Shown: positions 17,901 through 26,511, counted from the first letter of the stretch. The stretch is 55,245 bases of DNA from Alphaproteobacteria bacterium (GCA_026400395.1 JAPLPD010000145.1:1-55245); one strand, 5' to 3'. A program made the numbers and translations. The notes: generated by a model from the sequence alone, not told the origin.

Positions 17901-18815
17901 CTAGATCGGATCCCAAGAGAACACATCGCCAGAGCGGTCGAGCGGCGTGAACGACGGCCCGAACGCGCCCTTGAGCTGCGCATCGAGCTTGTCCGGCGTC
18001 CAGCCCTCGGAGCGGTGAATCGAACGGATCGGGCGGGTCTGGTTGAACAGAAACACCTCGTTGTTGCGCACCGAGAATATCTGCCCGGAGATTCCCGCAG
18101 CCTTGTCGGAACCGAGATAGACAACCAGCGGCGCGATCTTTTCCGGAGTCATCTGCTGCAAGCGCGCGACGCGCTCCTTTTCGGCGTCGGTCTCGGTCGG
18201 AATCGAGCCGATCATTCGGCCCCAGGCGAACGGCGCGAGGCAGTTCGAGCGCACGTTGAACCGCTGCATGTCGAGCGCGATGCCGCGCGACAGGCCGACG
18301 ATGCCCATCTTCGCCGCCATGTAGTTGGCCTGGCCGAAGTTGCCGATCAGGCCCGACGTCGATGTCATGTGGATCATCGAGCCGGAATTCTGCTCGCGAA
18401 AGTGAGTCGCGCAGGCGCGGCTCATGGAGAACGAGCCGTGCAGATGCACCATGATCACGTCGGACCAGTCCGACCAACTCATGCGGTGGAAGATCTTGTC
18501 GCGCAGGATGCCTGCGTTGTTCACCAGGATATCGATGCGCCCGAACGTATCGAGCGCCGCCTGCACGATCTTGTCGGCGCTCGCAGGCTCGCCGATCGAA
18601 AGCGTGGAAGCGACCGCCTGACCGCCCTTCGCCTTGATCTCGTCGACCACCTGCTGCGCCGGGCCGCCGTCGCCACCGGAGCCGTCCAGCGCCGCCCCGA
18701 CATCGTTGACCAGGACCTTGGCGCCCTCCTCAGCCATCAGCATGGCGATGGCACGGCCGATACCCCGCCCCGCCCCCGTGACAATGGCGACTTTTCCTTC
18801 GACGATGCCCGGCAT
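17901..18815 (-). CDS. SDR oxidoreductase, (R)-3-hydroxyacyl-CoA dehydrogenase type
   Basis: 304 residues. Cofactor motif TGAGRGIGRA, then NNAG, Ser in MTSTSGLIG and YMAAK for catalysis. The insert VNDVGAALDGSGGDGGPAQQVV is characteristic of SDRs related to the dehydrogenase part of peroxisomal MFE-2, which fits the hydratase 2 gene directly downstream. Start at 18815 gives MPGIVEGKVAIVTG; an upstream ATG at 18863 lies inside a palindromic repeat and is unlikely. First gene of the operon. Confidence 0.85.
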   Translation of the reverse strand: MPGIVEGKVAIVTGAGRGIGRAIAMLMAEEGAKVLVNDVGAALDGSGGDGGPAQQVVDEIKAKGGQAVASTLSIGEPASADKIVQAALDTFGRIDILVNNAGILRDKIFHRMSWSDWSDVIMVHLHGSFSMSRACATHFREQNSGSMIHMTSTSGLIGNFGQANYMAAKMGIVGLSRGIALDMQRFNVRSNCLAPFAWGRMIGSIPTETDAEKERVARLQQMTPEKIAPLVVYLGSDKAAGISGQIFSVRNNEVFLFNQTRPIRSIHRSEGWTPDKLDAQLKGAFGPSFTPLDRSGDVFSWDPI

Positions 18816-18835
18816 TGATGTTTCCAGCCTTACGT

Positions 18836-18918
18836 TCGTCATGCCCGGCATTGTGCCGGGCATCCAAGTCTTGGCCGCACATTAAAGGCGTGGATGGCCG
18901 GGACAAGCCCGGCCATGA
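18836..18918. repeat. Dispersed palindromic repeat with two hairpins
   Basis: Two perfect hairpins: ATGCCCGGCA/TGCCGGGCAT at 18841-18863 (10 bp stem, 3-nt loop) and ATGGCCGGG/CCCGGCCAT at 18894-18916. The element is bordered by GTCAT and ATGAC. Related elements lie at 20091, 21311 and 23731. It separates the beta-oxidation operon from the MetE-like array; no T-tract follows, so terminator action is uncertain. Confidence 0.8.
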
Positions 18919-18936
18919 CTGGGACAGGTCAGTGCC

Positions 18937-20040
18937 TCAACCCCAGACCTCGTCCGCCACCTCGACTATCATCGAGAGCTTCGCCCATTGCTCGTCCTCG
19001 GTGAGCGTGTTGCCCTCTTCGGTCGAGGCGAAGCCGCATTGCGGCGACAGCGCGAGCTGTTCGAGCGGGACGAACTTGGCCGCCTCGTCGATGCGGCGCT
19101 TGATCGTATCCTTGGATTCGAGCTGGCCGTTCTTCGTGGTGACCAGCCCGAGCACCACCGTCTTGCCCTTCGGCAACAGCCGCAGCGGCTCGAAGCCACC
19201 GGCGCGCTCGGTGTCGTACTCCATGAAATAGCCGTGCACGTTGATGCGGTTGAACAGCACCTCGGCTTCGGCCTCGTAGCCGCCGGCGCCCATGAAGGTC
19301 GATTTATAATTGCCGCGACACAGATGCATGGTGATGGTCATGTCGGAGGGTATATCCGACATCGCCGCGTTGATCAGATCGCCGTAGAGCGGCCCAAGCT
19401 TCTCCGGATCGTCGCCGCGCTTCACCATCTGGTCGCGGTATTTCGCATCGCACAGCATGGCGATGAACACCTCGTCCAATTGGAGATAGCGGCAACCGGC
19501 ATCGGCGAAGCCGCGCACCGCTTTGCTGTAGGCGTTGCCGAGATCGGCCCAGAACGCATCCATGTCCGGATACGCCTGCTTGTGAATCGGCGTCATCGAC
19601 GGGCGGCCGTAGATCGCCGACGGCGCAGGAATGGTGATCTTCGGCGTGCGCTTGGTTTGTGCCGCGACAAACTTGAAGTGATCGACCATCGGATGCGGCT
19701 TGGCCATGCCGAGCTTGCCGGTGACCTGCACGCCTTCGTTCCGCGTGTTCACCGCGGCGAATTTGATTCCGGTGTCCATGACGTGCTTTTCAGCGCCATC
19801 GAGACCCCACAGGAAATCCAGATGCCACCACGAGCGGCGGAACTCGCCGTCGGTGATCGCCTGCAGGCCCACGTCTTCCTGCTTCTTGATGATCCGCGCG
19901 ATCTCGCGATCCTCGATCTCCTTTAACGCCTGGGCCGTCATCTCGCCCTTGGCGCGCTTGCTCCGGGCTTCATGCAGCACGGCCGGACGAAGCAGGCTGC
20001 CGACGTGGTCGGCGCGGAATGGCGGTTTGGTGCGTTGCAT
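18937..20040 (-). CDS. MetE C-terminal-like methyltransferase, array copy 1
   Basis: 367-residue single-domain cobalamin-independent methionine synthase II family protein. It has the shared N-terminus KPPFRADHVGSLLRP, ITDGEFRRSWW near residue 63, LQLDE near 193, the zinc His-x-Cys in MHLCRGNYKSTF, Glu in YFMEYDTERAGGF and Cys in LSPQCGFAS. The folate half of MetE is missing. Last gene of the five-copy minus-strand array, 154 bp after the broken copy 2, with a palindromic repeat in that gap. Compared with its siblings it carries SWWHLDFLWGL in the variable segment that probably shapes the substrate pocket. Confidence 0.8.
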   Translation of the reverse strand: MQRTKPPFRADHVGSLLRPAVLHEARSKRAKGEMTAQALKEIEDREIARIIKKQEDVGLQAITDGEFRRSWWHLDFLWGLDGAEKHVMDTGIKFAAVNTRNEGVQVTGKLGMAKPHPMVDHFKFVAAQTKRTPKITIPAPSAIYGRPSMTPIHKQAYPDMDAFWADLGNAYSKAVRGFADAGCRYLQLDEVFIAMLCDAKYRDQMVKRGDDPEKLGPLYGDLINAAMSDIPSDMTITMHLCRGNYKSTFMGAGGYEAEAEVLFNRINVHGYFMEYDTERAGGFEPLRLLPKGKTVVLGLVTTKNGQLESKDTIKRRIDEAAKFVPLEQLALSPQCGFASTEEGNTLTEDEQWAKLSMIVEVADEVWG

Positions 20041-20090
20041 CTATTTCGCTCCCTGATTTTATTTTCTCGGCGGAGCATCCTCACTCCGAT

Positions 20091-20167
20091 CGTCACCCCC
20101 GGGCTTGACCCGGGGGGCCATCATTTACGAAGACAAATGGATCGCCGGGTCAAGCCCGGCGATGACG
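20091..20167. repeat. Dispersed palindromic repeat in MetE array gap
   Basis: Runs from CGTCACC to GATGACG, with a left hairpin around CCCGGGCTTGACCCGGG and a right hairpin CGCCGGGTCAAGCCCGGCG. The CGTCA and TGACG borders are inverted copies. It has the same plan as the elements at 21311 and 23731. Confidence 0.85.
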
Positions 20168-20194
20168 CCGAGCGCGTAGCAGCGCGCCCAAAGA

Positions 20195-21281
20195 TTATCG
20201 CCCCCAAACCTCATCGGCTATCTCGACGATCATCCGCAATTTCGCCCATTGCTCGTCTTCCGCCAGCACATTGCCTTCTTCGCTCGAGGCAAATCCGCAT
20301 TGCGGCGACAGGCAGAGCTGGTCGAGCGGCACGAACTTGGCCGCCTCGTCGATCCGGCGCTTGATCTCGTCCTTGGACTCCAAGGTTCCGGTCTTTGAGG
20401 TGACAAGTCCAAGCACCACCAGTTTGCCTTTCGGCACGAAGCGCAACGGCTCGAAGCCGCCGGCTCGCTCGCTGTCGAACTCCATGAAATAGCCGTGGAC
20501 GTTGATCCCATTGAACATCACCTCCGCCACCGGCTCATAGCCGCCCGAGGCGATGAAGGTGGAGCGGAAGTTTCCGCGACACAGATGCATGGTGATGGCC
20601 ATGTCCGACGGAATGTCCGACATCGCCGCGTTGATCATGCCGGCATATGCATTGAGCAGAACGGCGGGGTCTTCGCCGCGGTCGCGCACCTGCTGGATCA
20701 GCTTTGGATCGCAAAGATAGGTCAGGTTGACCTCATCCATTTGTAGATAGCGGCAGCCGGCGTCGGCGAACGCGCGCACCACCTTGCGATAGGTCAGGCC
20801 GAAGTCGTGGTAGAACTCGTCCATGTCCGGATAGACCGACACCGGCACCGCGTCGCGGCCATCGCGGAAATGCACCGCCGAGGGCGACGGGATCGTCATC
20901 TTCGGCGTCTGCGCCGTGTGATCTTTCAGAAACTTGAAGTGCTCGATCATCGGATGGCTGTCGAAGCCGCCGAGTTTGCGCGCCACGCGTACCAGCAGTT
21001 GCTGCGGCTGCACGCCTCCCTGGAACGCCACCTTGCGCGTGCCCTGGTACGTTTCGATGCCCGGCAGCGCCGAGATGAAATCGGTCTGCCAGGACTTCCG
21101 GCGGTTCTCGCCGTCGGTGATCGACCTTGATCAGCGTCTCGATCTCGCGATCCTCGACCGCTTTCAGTTGCGCCGGCGCAATCTCCCCGCGCTCGCGTTT
21201 GGCGCGCGCGTCTTTCAGTGCAGCCGACCGCAGCAGACTGCCGACCTGATCGGCGCGGAAGGGAGGCTTGGTTCGTTGCAT
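20195..21281 (-). pseudogene. MetE C-terminal-like methyltransferase, array copy 2, frameshifted
   Basis: The 5' part (21281 to about 21125) starts KPPFRADQVGSLLRS and runs to REIETLIK; the 3' part resumes in another frame with ITDGENRRKSWQTDFIS and continues to ADEVWGR. Intact siblings have KKQEAVGLKSITDGE here, so about 23 nt encoding KQEAVGLK were lost at about 21125, shifting the frame. All later motifs (MHLCRGNFRSTF, EFDSERAGGF, LSPQCGFAS) are unspoiled and no further stop is seen, so the loss is recent or an assembly artefact. A fragment could restart at a GTG at 21031, but it would lack the N-terminal strands. Confidence 0.8.
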
Positions 21282-21310
21282 TTTCTACTGCTTTCTCAAC
21301 TCGCTCAGTG

Positions 21311-21383
21311 GTCACCCGCGGGCTTGACCCGCGGGTCCATCCCTTCGCAAAAGCTGGATCGCCGGGTCAAGTCCGGCGATGAC
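21311..21383. repeat. Dispersed palindromic repeat in MetE array gap
   Basis: Bordered by GTCACC and GATGAC, with arms CCCGCGGGCTTGACCCGCGGG and CGCCGGGTCAAGTCCGGCG. Same organisation as the 20091 element, here with one mismatch in the right arm. It lies between array copies 2 and 3. Confidence 0.85.
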
Positions 21384-21415
21384 GCCGAGGCGTGTGGCCG
21401 GTGGCCACCGTCACC

Positions 21416-22522
21416 TCAACGCCCCCAAACCTCGTCCGCCAACTCCACGATCATCCGCAGCTTCGCCCATTGCTCGTCTTCGGCGAGGATATTGCCCTCC
21501 TCCGTCGAAGCGAAGCCGCACTGCGGCGACAGACAAAGCTGATCGAGCGAAATGAACTTCGACGCCTCGTCGAGGCGGCGCTTCAACTCGTCCTTCGACT
21601 CCAAGGTTCCGGACTTCGACGTGACAAGACCGAGCACCACCATCTTGTTCTTCGGCACGAAGCGCAGCGGCTCGAACCCGCCGGCACGGTCGGAGTCGTA
21701 TTCCATGAAATACGCCTGGATGTTGATATCGTTGAACAGGATCTCCGCCACCGGCTCGTAGCCACCCGAAGCCACAAAGGTTGACTGGAAATTGCCGCGG
21801 CACAGATGCATCGCCGTCATCATGTCGGCGGGCGCGTCGGAGATCGCCGCGTTGATCATCCTCGCATACTCGTGCGGCAGCTTGGCCGGATCGTCGCCGC
21901 GCTCGGTGACCTGCTGGCGCAACGCGGGATCGCAAAGATAAGTGAAGTTCACCTCGTCGAGCTGGATGTAGCGGCACCCGGCATCGGCGAAAGCGCGCAC
22001 GGCCTTGCGATAACTTTCTCCGAGATCGCGATAGAATTCCGCCATGTCGGGATAAATCGACTCCGGCACCGCCGCACGTCCATAACGAAAGTGCATCGAC
22101 GACGGCGACGGAATCGTCATCTTCGCCGTCTGCGTTGTGTGCGCCTGGACGAATTTGAAATGCTCGATCATCGGATGGGGCGTATAGGCGCCGAGTTTGC
22201 CGCTGACTCGCACCATCATCGGCTTCGGGTTCTTGCCCTGGAACTTGATCTTGCGCTCGCCGAGATAGGTTTCCGCGCCGACAAGCTCGCCGAGGAAATC
22301 GTAGTTCCAGAAGGCGCGGCGATACTCACCGTCGGTGATGGACTTCAGCCCCACCGCCTCCTGCTTCTTGATGACAGCGGCGATCTCGGCATCCTCGATC
22401 GCCTTCAGCTGCTCGGCGGTAATCGCGTTGCTCTCGCGCTTCAGCCGCGCCTCTTTCAGCGGCGCTGAGCGAAGCAGACTGCCGACATGGTCAGCGCGGA
22501 ACGGAGGCTTGGCTCGTTGCAT
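21416..22522 (-). CDS. MetE C-terminal-like methyltransferase, array copy 3
   Basis: 368 residues. Motifs: KPPFRADHVGSLLRS, KSITDGEYRRAFW, IQLDEVNFTYLCDP, zinc ligands in AMHLCRGNFQSTF, YFMEYDSDRAGGF and LSPQCGFAS, end ADEVWGR. The start at 22522 matches the shared N-terminus; the open frame extends 32 codons upstream but that part overlaps no conserved region. The variable segment reads AFWNYDFLGEL. Spacing to copy 4 upstream is only 76 bp, without a palindromic repeat, unlike the other gaps. Confidence 0.8.
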   Translation of the reverse strand: MQRAKPPFRADHVGSLLRSAPLKEARLKRESNAITAEQLKAIEDAEIAAVIKKQEAVGLKSITDGEYRRAFWNYDFLGELVGAETYLGERKIKFQGKNPKPMMVRVSGKLGAYTPHPMIEHFKFVQAHTTQTAKMTIPSPSSMHFRYGRAAVPESIYPDMAEFYRDLGESYRKAVRAFADAGCRYIQLDEVNFTYLCDPALRQQVTERGDDPAKLPHEYARMINAAISDAPADMMTAMHLCRGNFQSTFVASGGYEPVAEILFNDINIQAYFMEYDSDRAGGFEPLRFVPKNKMVVLGLVTSKSGTLESKDELKRRLDEASKFISLDQLCLSPQCGFASTEEGNILAEDEQWAKLRMIVELADEVWGR

Positions 22523-22598
22523 TTGTTTGCTTACTCTTTCCACTTGCTCTGGCGTCACACGGCGATGGCGACTGCGTTTATTTCGGCGACGAACGCCG

Positions 22599-23705
22599 TT
22601 ACCGACCCCACACCTCATCCGCCAGTTCCACGATCATCCGCAGCTTCGCCCACTGCTCCTCCTCGGCTAGGACGTTGCCCTCTTCGGTGGAGGCAAAGCC
22701 GCATTGCGGCGACAGGCACAACTGGTCGACCCCGACGTACTTGGTCGCCTCCTCGATGCGGCGCTTGATCGCGTCCTTGCTTTCGAGCTGGCCGGTCTTC
22801 GAACTGACAAGGCCGAGAACGACGATCTGCTTGCCCTTCGGCAGGAAACGCAACGGCTCGAAACCGCCGGCGCGCTCGGTGTCATATTCAAGGAAAAAAC
22901 CGTCGAGCTTGACCTTGCCGAGAAGGTGCTCGGCCACGAACTCGTAGCCACCCGAGGCGATGAAGGTCGAACGGAAATTGCCGCGGCAGGAGTGCATCGA
23001 CACACACATGTCGGCCGGCTTTCCCTCCAGGGCCTTGTTGGTCATAGCCGCGTATTTCGCCGGCAGCGAATCCGGATCGTCGCCGCGCCCGCGCGACCTC
23101 TCGCGCTCCTTGGGATCGCAGAGCATCGACCATGCGGTGTCGTCCATCTGCAGGTAGCGGCAGCCGGCGTCGTAGAACGCGCGGATCGCATCGCGGTAGG
23201 CTTTTGCCACATCGTCGAAATAGGCGTCGAGTTCCGGATAGGTCGTCTTGTCGATCGATGGCCGGCCCTGCCGGAAATGCAGCGTGCTCGGCGCCGGAAT
23301 GGTCATCTTCGGCGTGACCTTCGCGTGGCGCTTCAGAAACTTGAAATGCTCGACGTGCGGATGGGTCGAGAAGCCGACCTTCCCGGTCACCCGCACGCTC
23401 TCGGCCTTAGTAAGGACGCCGGCGAACTGGATTCCCTCGCCGACGGTGTACATTTCAACGTTATCGAGGTCCTTGTAGAAGTCGAATTGCCACCATGAGC
23501 GGCGAAACTCGCCATCGGTGGCGAGCTTGAGACCCAACTCCTCCTGCTTGCGGATGACCTTTTCGATCTCGCGATCCTCGACCTCGGCCAGTTGCGCGGC
23601 GGTGATCTTCTTCTCGGCATGCTTCGCCCGCGCTTCCTTCAGCGCGGCGGGTCGCAGGAGGCTGCCGACGTGATCGGCGCGAAACGGCGGTGTTGATCGC
23701 TGCAT
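22599..23705 (-). CDS. MetE C-terminal-like methyltransferase, array copy 4
   Basis: 368 residues, beginning MQRSTPPFRADHVGSLLRP. Variable segment SWWQFDFYKDL; LQMDDTAWSMLCDP has Asp-Asp where copies 1 to 3 have Asp-Glu, a change shared with copy 5. Zinc ligands are MHSCRGNFRSTF, FFLEYDTERAGGF and LSPQCGFAS. Copies 4 and 5 form one subgroup by the DD motif and by WxxDFYxxL, and copies 1 to 3 another. Probably transcribed with the rest of the array. Confidence 0.8.
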   Translation of the reverse strand: MQRSTPPFRADHVGSLLRPAALKEARAKHAEKKITAAQLAEVEDREIEKVIRKQEELGLKLATDGEFRRSWWQFDFYKDLDNVEMYTVGEGIQFAGVLTKAESVRVTGKVGFSTHPHVEHFKFLKRHAKVTPKMTIPAPSTLHFRQGRPSIDKTTYPELDAYFDDVAKAYRDAIRAFYDAGCRYLQMDDTAWSMLCDPKERERSRGRGDDPDSLPAKYAAMTNKALEGKPADMCVSMHSCRGNFRSTFIASGGYEFVAEHLLGKVKLDGFFLEYDTERAGGFEPLRFLPKGKQIVVLGLVSSKTGQLESKDAIKRRIEEATKYVGVDQLCLSPQCGFASTEEGNVLAEEEQWAKLRMIVELADEVWGR

Positions 23706-23730
23706 CGTCGTCCCCTCGATTTATTCAGCC

Positions 23731-23816
23731 GTCCATCCCCCGGGCCTGACCCGGGAGGCCATTTCGAAAAAAACCTGCGAAGAAAATCGGATCTCCGGGA
23801 GAAGCCGGCGATGACG
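23731..23816. repeat. Dispersed palindromic repeat, degenerate, in MetE array gap
   Basis: Left arm CCCCCGGGCCTGACCCGGG is well kept; the right arm CTCCGGGAGAAGCCGGCG is degraded; GATGACG closes the element. It has the same plan as the elements at 20091 and 21311 and lies between copies 4 and 5. Confidence 0.7.
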
Positions 23817-23845
23817 CCAAGCCTACCTCGGCGCGTCCGTAAAGA

Positions 23846-24952
23846 TCACTTTCCCCAAATCTCCTCAGCCACCTCAACCACCTCACGCATCTTCGCCCAC
23901 TGCTGCTCGTCGGTCAGCACGTTGCCCTCCTCCGTGCTGGCGAAGCCGCACTGCGGGCTCAACGCCAATTGTTCGAGCGGGGCGAACTTCGACGCCTCGT
24001 CGATCCGGCGCTTGACCGTGTCCTTGCTTTCGAGCGTGCCGCTCTTGGAGGTGATCACTCCAACCACCGCGATCTTGTTGCCCTTGGGCAGAAAGCGCAG
24101 CGGTTCGAACCCGCCGGCGCGCTCGGAATCGTATTCGAGGAAATAGCCGTCGTAATTGCACTGGCCGAGCATTCGTTCCGCGATCGGCTCGTAACCACCC
24201 GACGCGATCCAGGTGGAGCGGAAATTGCCGCGGCAGACATGCGTGGTGATCGTCATGTCGGCGGGCTTGTCCTTGATCGACTCGTTGATCACCCGCGTGT
24301 AGTCGTCGGCGATGGTCGCGGCATTCATGCCGCGATCCTTAGCCTTTTTCATCTCGACGTCGGAGCAAAGATAGGCCCACGCAGTATCGTCGAACTGCAG
24401 ATAGCGGCAGCCGGCATCGTAAAACGCCTTAACCGCCTTGCGGTAAGCAGCCGACAGGTCGGAGTAGATCGCATCGCGGTTGGCGTACGTCTTTTGGTCG
24501 ACGGCGCCCGGCTCCAACCGGAAGTGCAGCACCGTCGGCGATGGGATGCACATCTTCGGCATCACCTTGGTGTTTGCCTTCACGAATTTGAAGTGCTCCA
24601 GCATCGGGTGATTGCTGAAGTCGATCTTGCCTGTGATGCGAACGCCCTTCGGCTTGGTCTGCACGCCTTGGAACTGGATGCCGCCGGGCAGTTCGTAGAC
24701 CTCGACGTTGTCGAGGCCATCGTAGAAGTCGTAATGCCAGAACATGCGGCGATACTCGCCGTCGGTCGCGCATTGCAGCCCGACCTCTTCCTGCTTCTTG
24801 ATGACCTTCGGGATTTCCTGGTCCTCGATCTTCTTCAGATCGGCGTTGCTGATCTCGCCCTTGTCGCGCTTGGCGCGGGCTTCCGTGATCGCCGGTGTGC
24901 GCAGATAGCTGCCGACGTGGTCGGCGCGAAAGGGGGGCTTGGTTCGCTTCAT
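23846..24952 (-). CDS. MetE C-terminal-like methyltransferase, array copy 5 (first transcribed)
   Basis: 368 residues beginning MKRTKPPFRADHVGSYLRT. Motifs: CATDGEYRRMFWHYDFYDGL, LQFDDTAWAYLCSD, zinc ligands in THVCRGNFRSTW, YFLEYDSERAGGF and LSPQCGFAS, end EEIWGK. It opens the array and faces a divergent Liv-type ABC transporter across about 350 bp, so the array and the importer may share control. Start at 24952 follows the shared N-terminus; an in-frame ATG at 25018 is less likely. Confidence 0.8.
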   Translation of the reverse strand: MKRTKPPFRADHVGSYLRTPAITEARAKRDKGEISNADLKKIEDQEIPKVIKKQEEVGLQCATDGEYRRMFWHYDFYDGLDNVEVYELPGGIQFQGVQTKPKGVRITGKIDFSNHPMLEHFKFVKANTKVMPKMCIPSPTVLHFRLEPGAVDQKTYANRDAIYSDLSAAYRKAVKAFYDAGCRYLQFDDTAWAYLCSDVEMKKAKDRGMNAATIADDYTRVINESIKDKPADMTITTHVCRGNFRSTWIASGGYEPIAERMLGQCNYDGYFLEYDSERAGGFEPLRFLPKGNKIAVVGVITSKSGTLESKDTVKRRIDEASKFAPLEQLALSPQCGFASTEEGNVLTDEQQWAKMREVVEVAEEIWGK

Positions 24953-25305
24953 GGGGACCGTCTCCTCGCTAGAAATCTTGTGGCGTGCGTGTTGGATCGG
25001 AGCATCGCACGGGCGCATGTCAGTGGTCGATAAGCAGCCCTCTCGTCAACCCTCGCCTCATCAGCCTTTTGGCGCTGCCGCGCCGCCGGGCGCTTACGGT
25101 GGGCCGGTTCCCATGCCGCCCATTCGCGAATTGCCTCCGGAAGCGCCACCCCGTTTCGTGCCGGTTTTCGTTGCAAAATGCGCCTTAACGCCGCGCCCAG
25201 GCCGTCTCCCTCGCTTGCGATGGTTCAGCCTTTCGCCCTAGTATCTCGCCCGAAAACCGCCGCGCTCTGGGGGGCGCTGGCCGGTATCACCTTGGGAGGA
25301 CTTCT
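24953..25305. promoter_or_regulatory. Divergent intergenic region between MetE array and Liv-type ABC operon
   Basis: About 350 bp without a convincing gene. A small plus-strand frame from 25020 is proline-rich and looks like chance. Promoters for both directions must lie here, but no clear -35/-10 pair or operator could be picked out. GGGAGGA lies 7 nt before the binding-protein ATG at 25306. Confidence 0.4.
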
Positions 25306-26511
25306 ATGATCAACCGCGTTCTCATGGCGTCGGCTGCGCTCGCCGTATCGGCCGCGCTGGCCCAGGCGCAGGAGGTCAAGATCGGCTTGGTCGCGCCGTT
25401 CACCGGCATCGGCGCCGAGCTTGGTCAGCAGATCGACCGTGGCGTCGAACAGTACCTCAAACTGAACGCCGACGAGTTCAAGCCCTACAAGATCAAGATC
25501 ATCAAGCGCGACGACAAGAATCCATCCGGCGCCGATTCCAAGACCGCCGTGCAGGAGTTGCTGACCCAGGACAACGTCGATGCGCTGGCCGGCTGGATCT
25601 ATTCACCGAACGCCATCGCCTCGGCGCCGGTGGTCAGCGCCGGCAAAAAGATCGCCGTCATCATGAACGCCGGCACCGCGCACATCACTACCATGTCGCC
25701 TTACTTCGTGCGCACTTCGTTCAGCATGTGGCACTCCGGCTACGCCCTGGGCGAAGCTGCAGCCAAGCAGCTCAAGGCCAAGACCGCAGTGGTGGGCTAC
25801 AGCGACTTCCCACCCGGCAAGGACAGCCTGGCTGCGTTCAAGCGCTCGTTCGAGGCCAACGGCGGCAAGGTCGTCGATGAAATACCGATGGGCGGCCCGG
25901 CACAGGTGCCGGACTTCACGCCATTCTTCCAGCGCGCCAAGGACAAGAAGCCCGACGTGCTGTTCATGTTCGTGCCGGCCGGCGATCATTCGCTCGCGGT
26001 GGTCAAGACCTACGGCGCGCTTGGCATGAAAGAGGCCGGTATTAAGTTGATCGGCCCGGGCGACATCACCCAGGACATCAAGCTCCAGGCGATGGGCGAT
26101 GCCGCCATCGGCCTCATCACCATGCACCATTACAACGCAGACCTGGACAACGCCCAGAACAAGAAGCTGGTCGCTTCCTGGAAGAAGGACTACAGCCTTG
26201 ACTCCACGCCGGACTTTGTCGCCATCGGCGCTTTCGACGGCATGGCGGCCCTCGCCCGCATGATCGTCGCCACCAAGGGAAAGATGGATTCCGATGGCGC
26301 ACTCGCCGCACTGAAGGGCTGGCAATACAACAGCCCGCGCGGCCCAATCTCGATCGATCCCGAAACCCGCGACATCGTCATGAACGAGTATCTGGTCGAG
26401 GTGGTGAAGGGATCGGACGGCAAGCTCCACCAGAAGGAGATCGGCAAGATCGAGAACGTCAAGGATCCCTGCAAGGAGCAGAAGATCGGTCCGTGCGCGC
26501 CGAAGAGCTGA
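25306..26511 (+). CDS. Liv-type ABC transporter substrate-binding protein
   Basis: 401-residue periplasmic receptor of the branched-chain amino acid/aromatic acid class (type I fold). Signal peptide ends ALAQAQ; the mature start EVKIGLVAPFTGIGAELGQQIDRGVEQYL is typical. Two cysteines at the C-terminus (DPCKEQKIGPCAPKS) could form a disulfide. In Bradyrhizobium and Rhodopseudomonas such receptors often bind aromatic acids, which would fit the lig genes downstream, but the ligand is unknown. A strong terminator separates it from the permease genes, so receptor transcripts may be in excess. Confidence 0.9.
   Translation: MINRVLMASAALAVSAALAQAQEVKIGLVAPFTGIGAELGQQIDRGVEQYLKLNADEFKPYKIKIIKRDDKNPSGADSKTAVQELLTQDNVDALAGWIYSPNAIASAPVVSAGKKIAVIMNAGTAHITTMSPYFVRTSFSMWHSGYALGEAAAKQLKAKTAVVGYSDFPPGKDSLAAFKRSFEANGGKVVDEIPMGGPAQVPDFTPFFQRAKDKKPDVLFMFVPAGDHSLAVVKTYGALGMKEAGIKLIGPGDITQDIKLQAMGDAAIGLITMHHYNADLDNAQNKKLVASWKKDYSLDSTPDFVAIGAFDGMAALARMIVATKGKMDSDGALAALKGWQYNSPRGPISIDPETRDIVMNEYLVEVVKGSDGKLHQKEIGKIENVKDPCKEQKIGPCAPKS

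Noticed and set aside
20195-21031. Internal GTG-start frame of MetE copy 2 as a separate functional gene
   Set aside because: It lacks the N-terminal barrel strands and TDGE motif of all siblings; better explained as the 3' half of a broken gene.
18836-23816. CRISPR-like array, because of repeats at intervals
   Set aside because: The repeats are palindromic, differ in sequence, and are separated by whole genes, not by short unique spacers.
25020-25241. Small proline-rich frame in the gap between the MetE array and the Liv operon
   Set aside because: No ribosome-binding site, low complexity and no similarity that I recognise; more likely promoter region.
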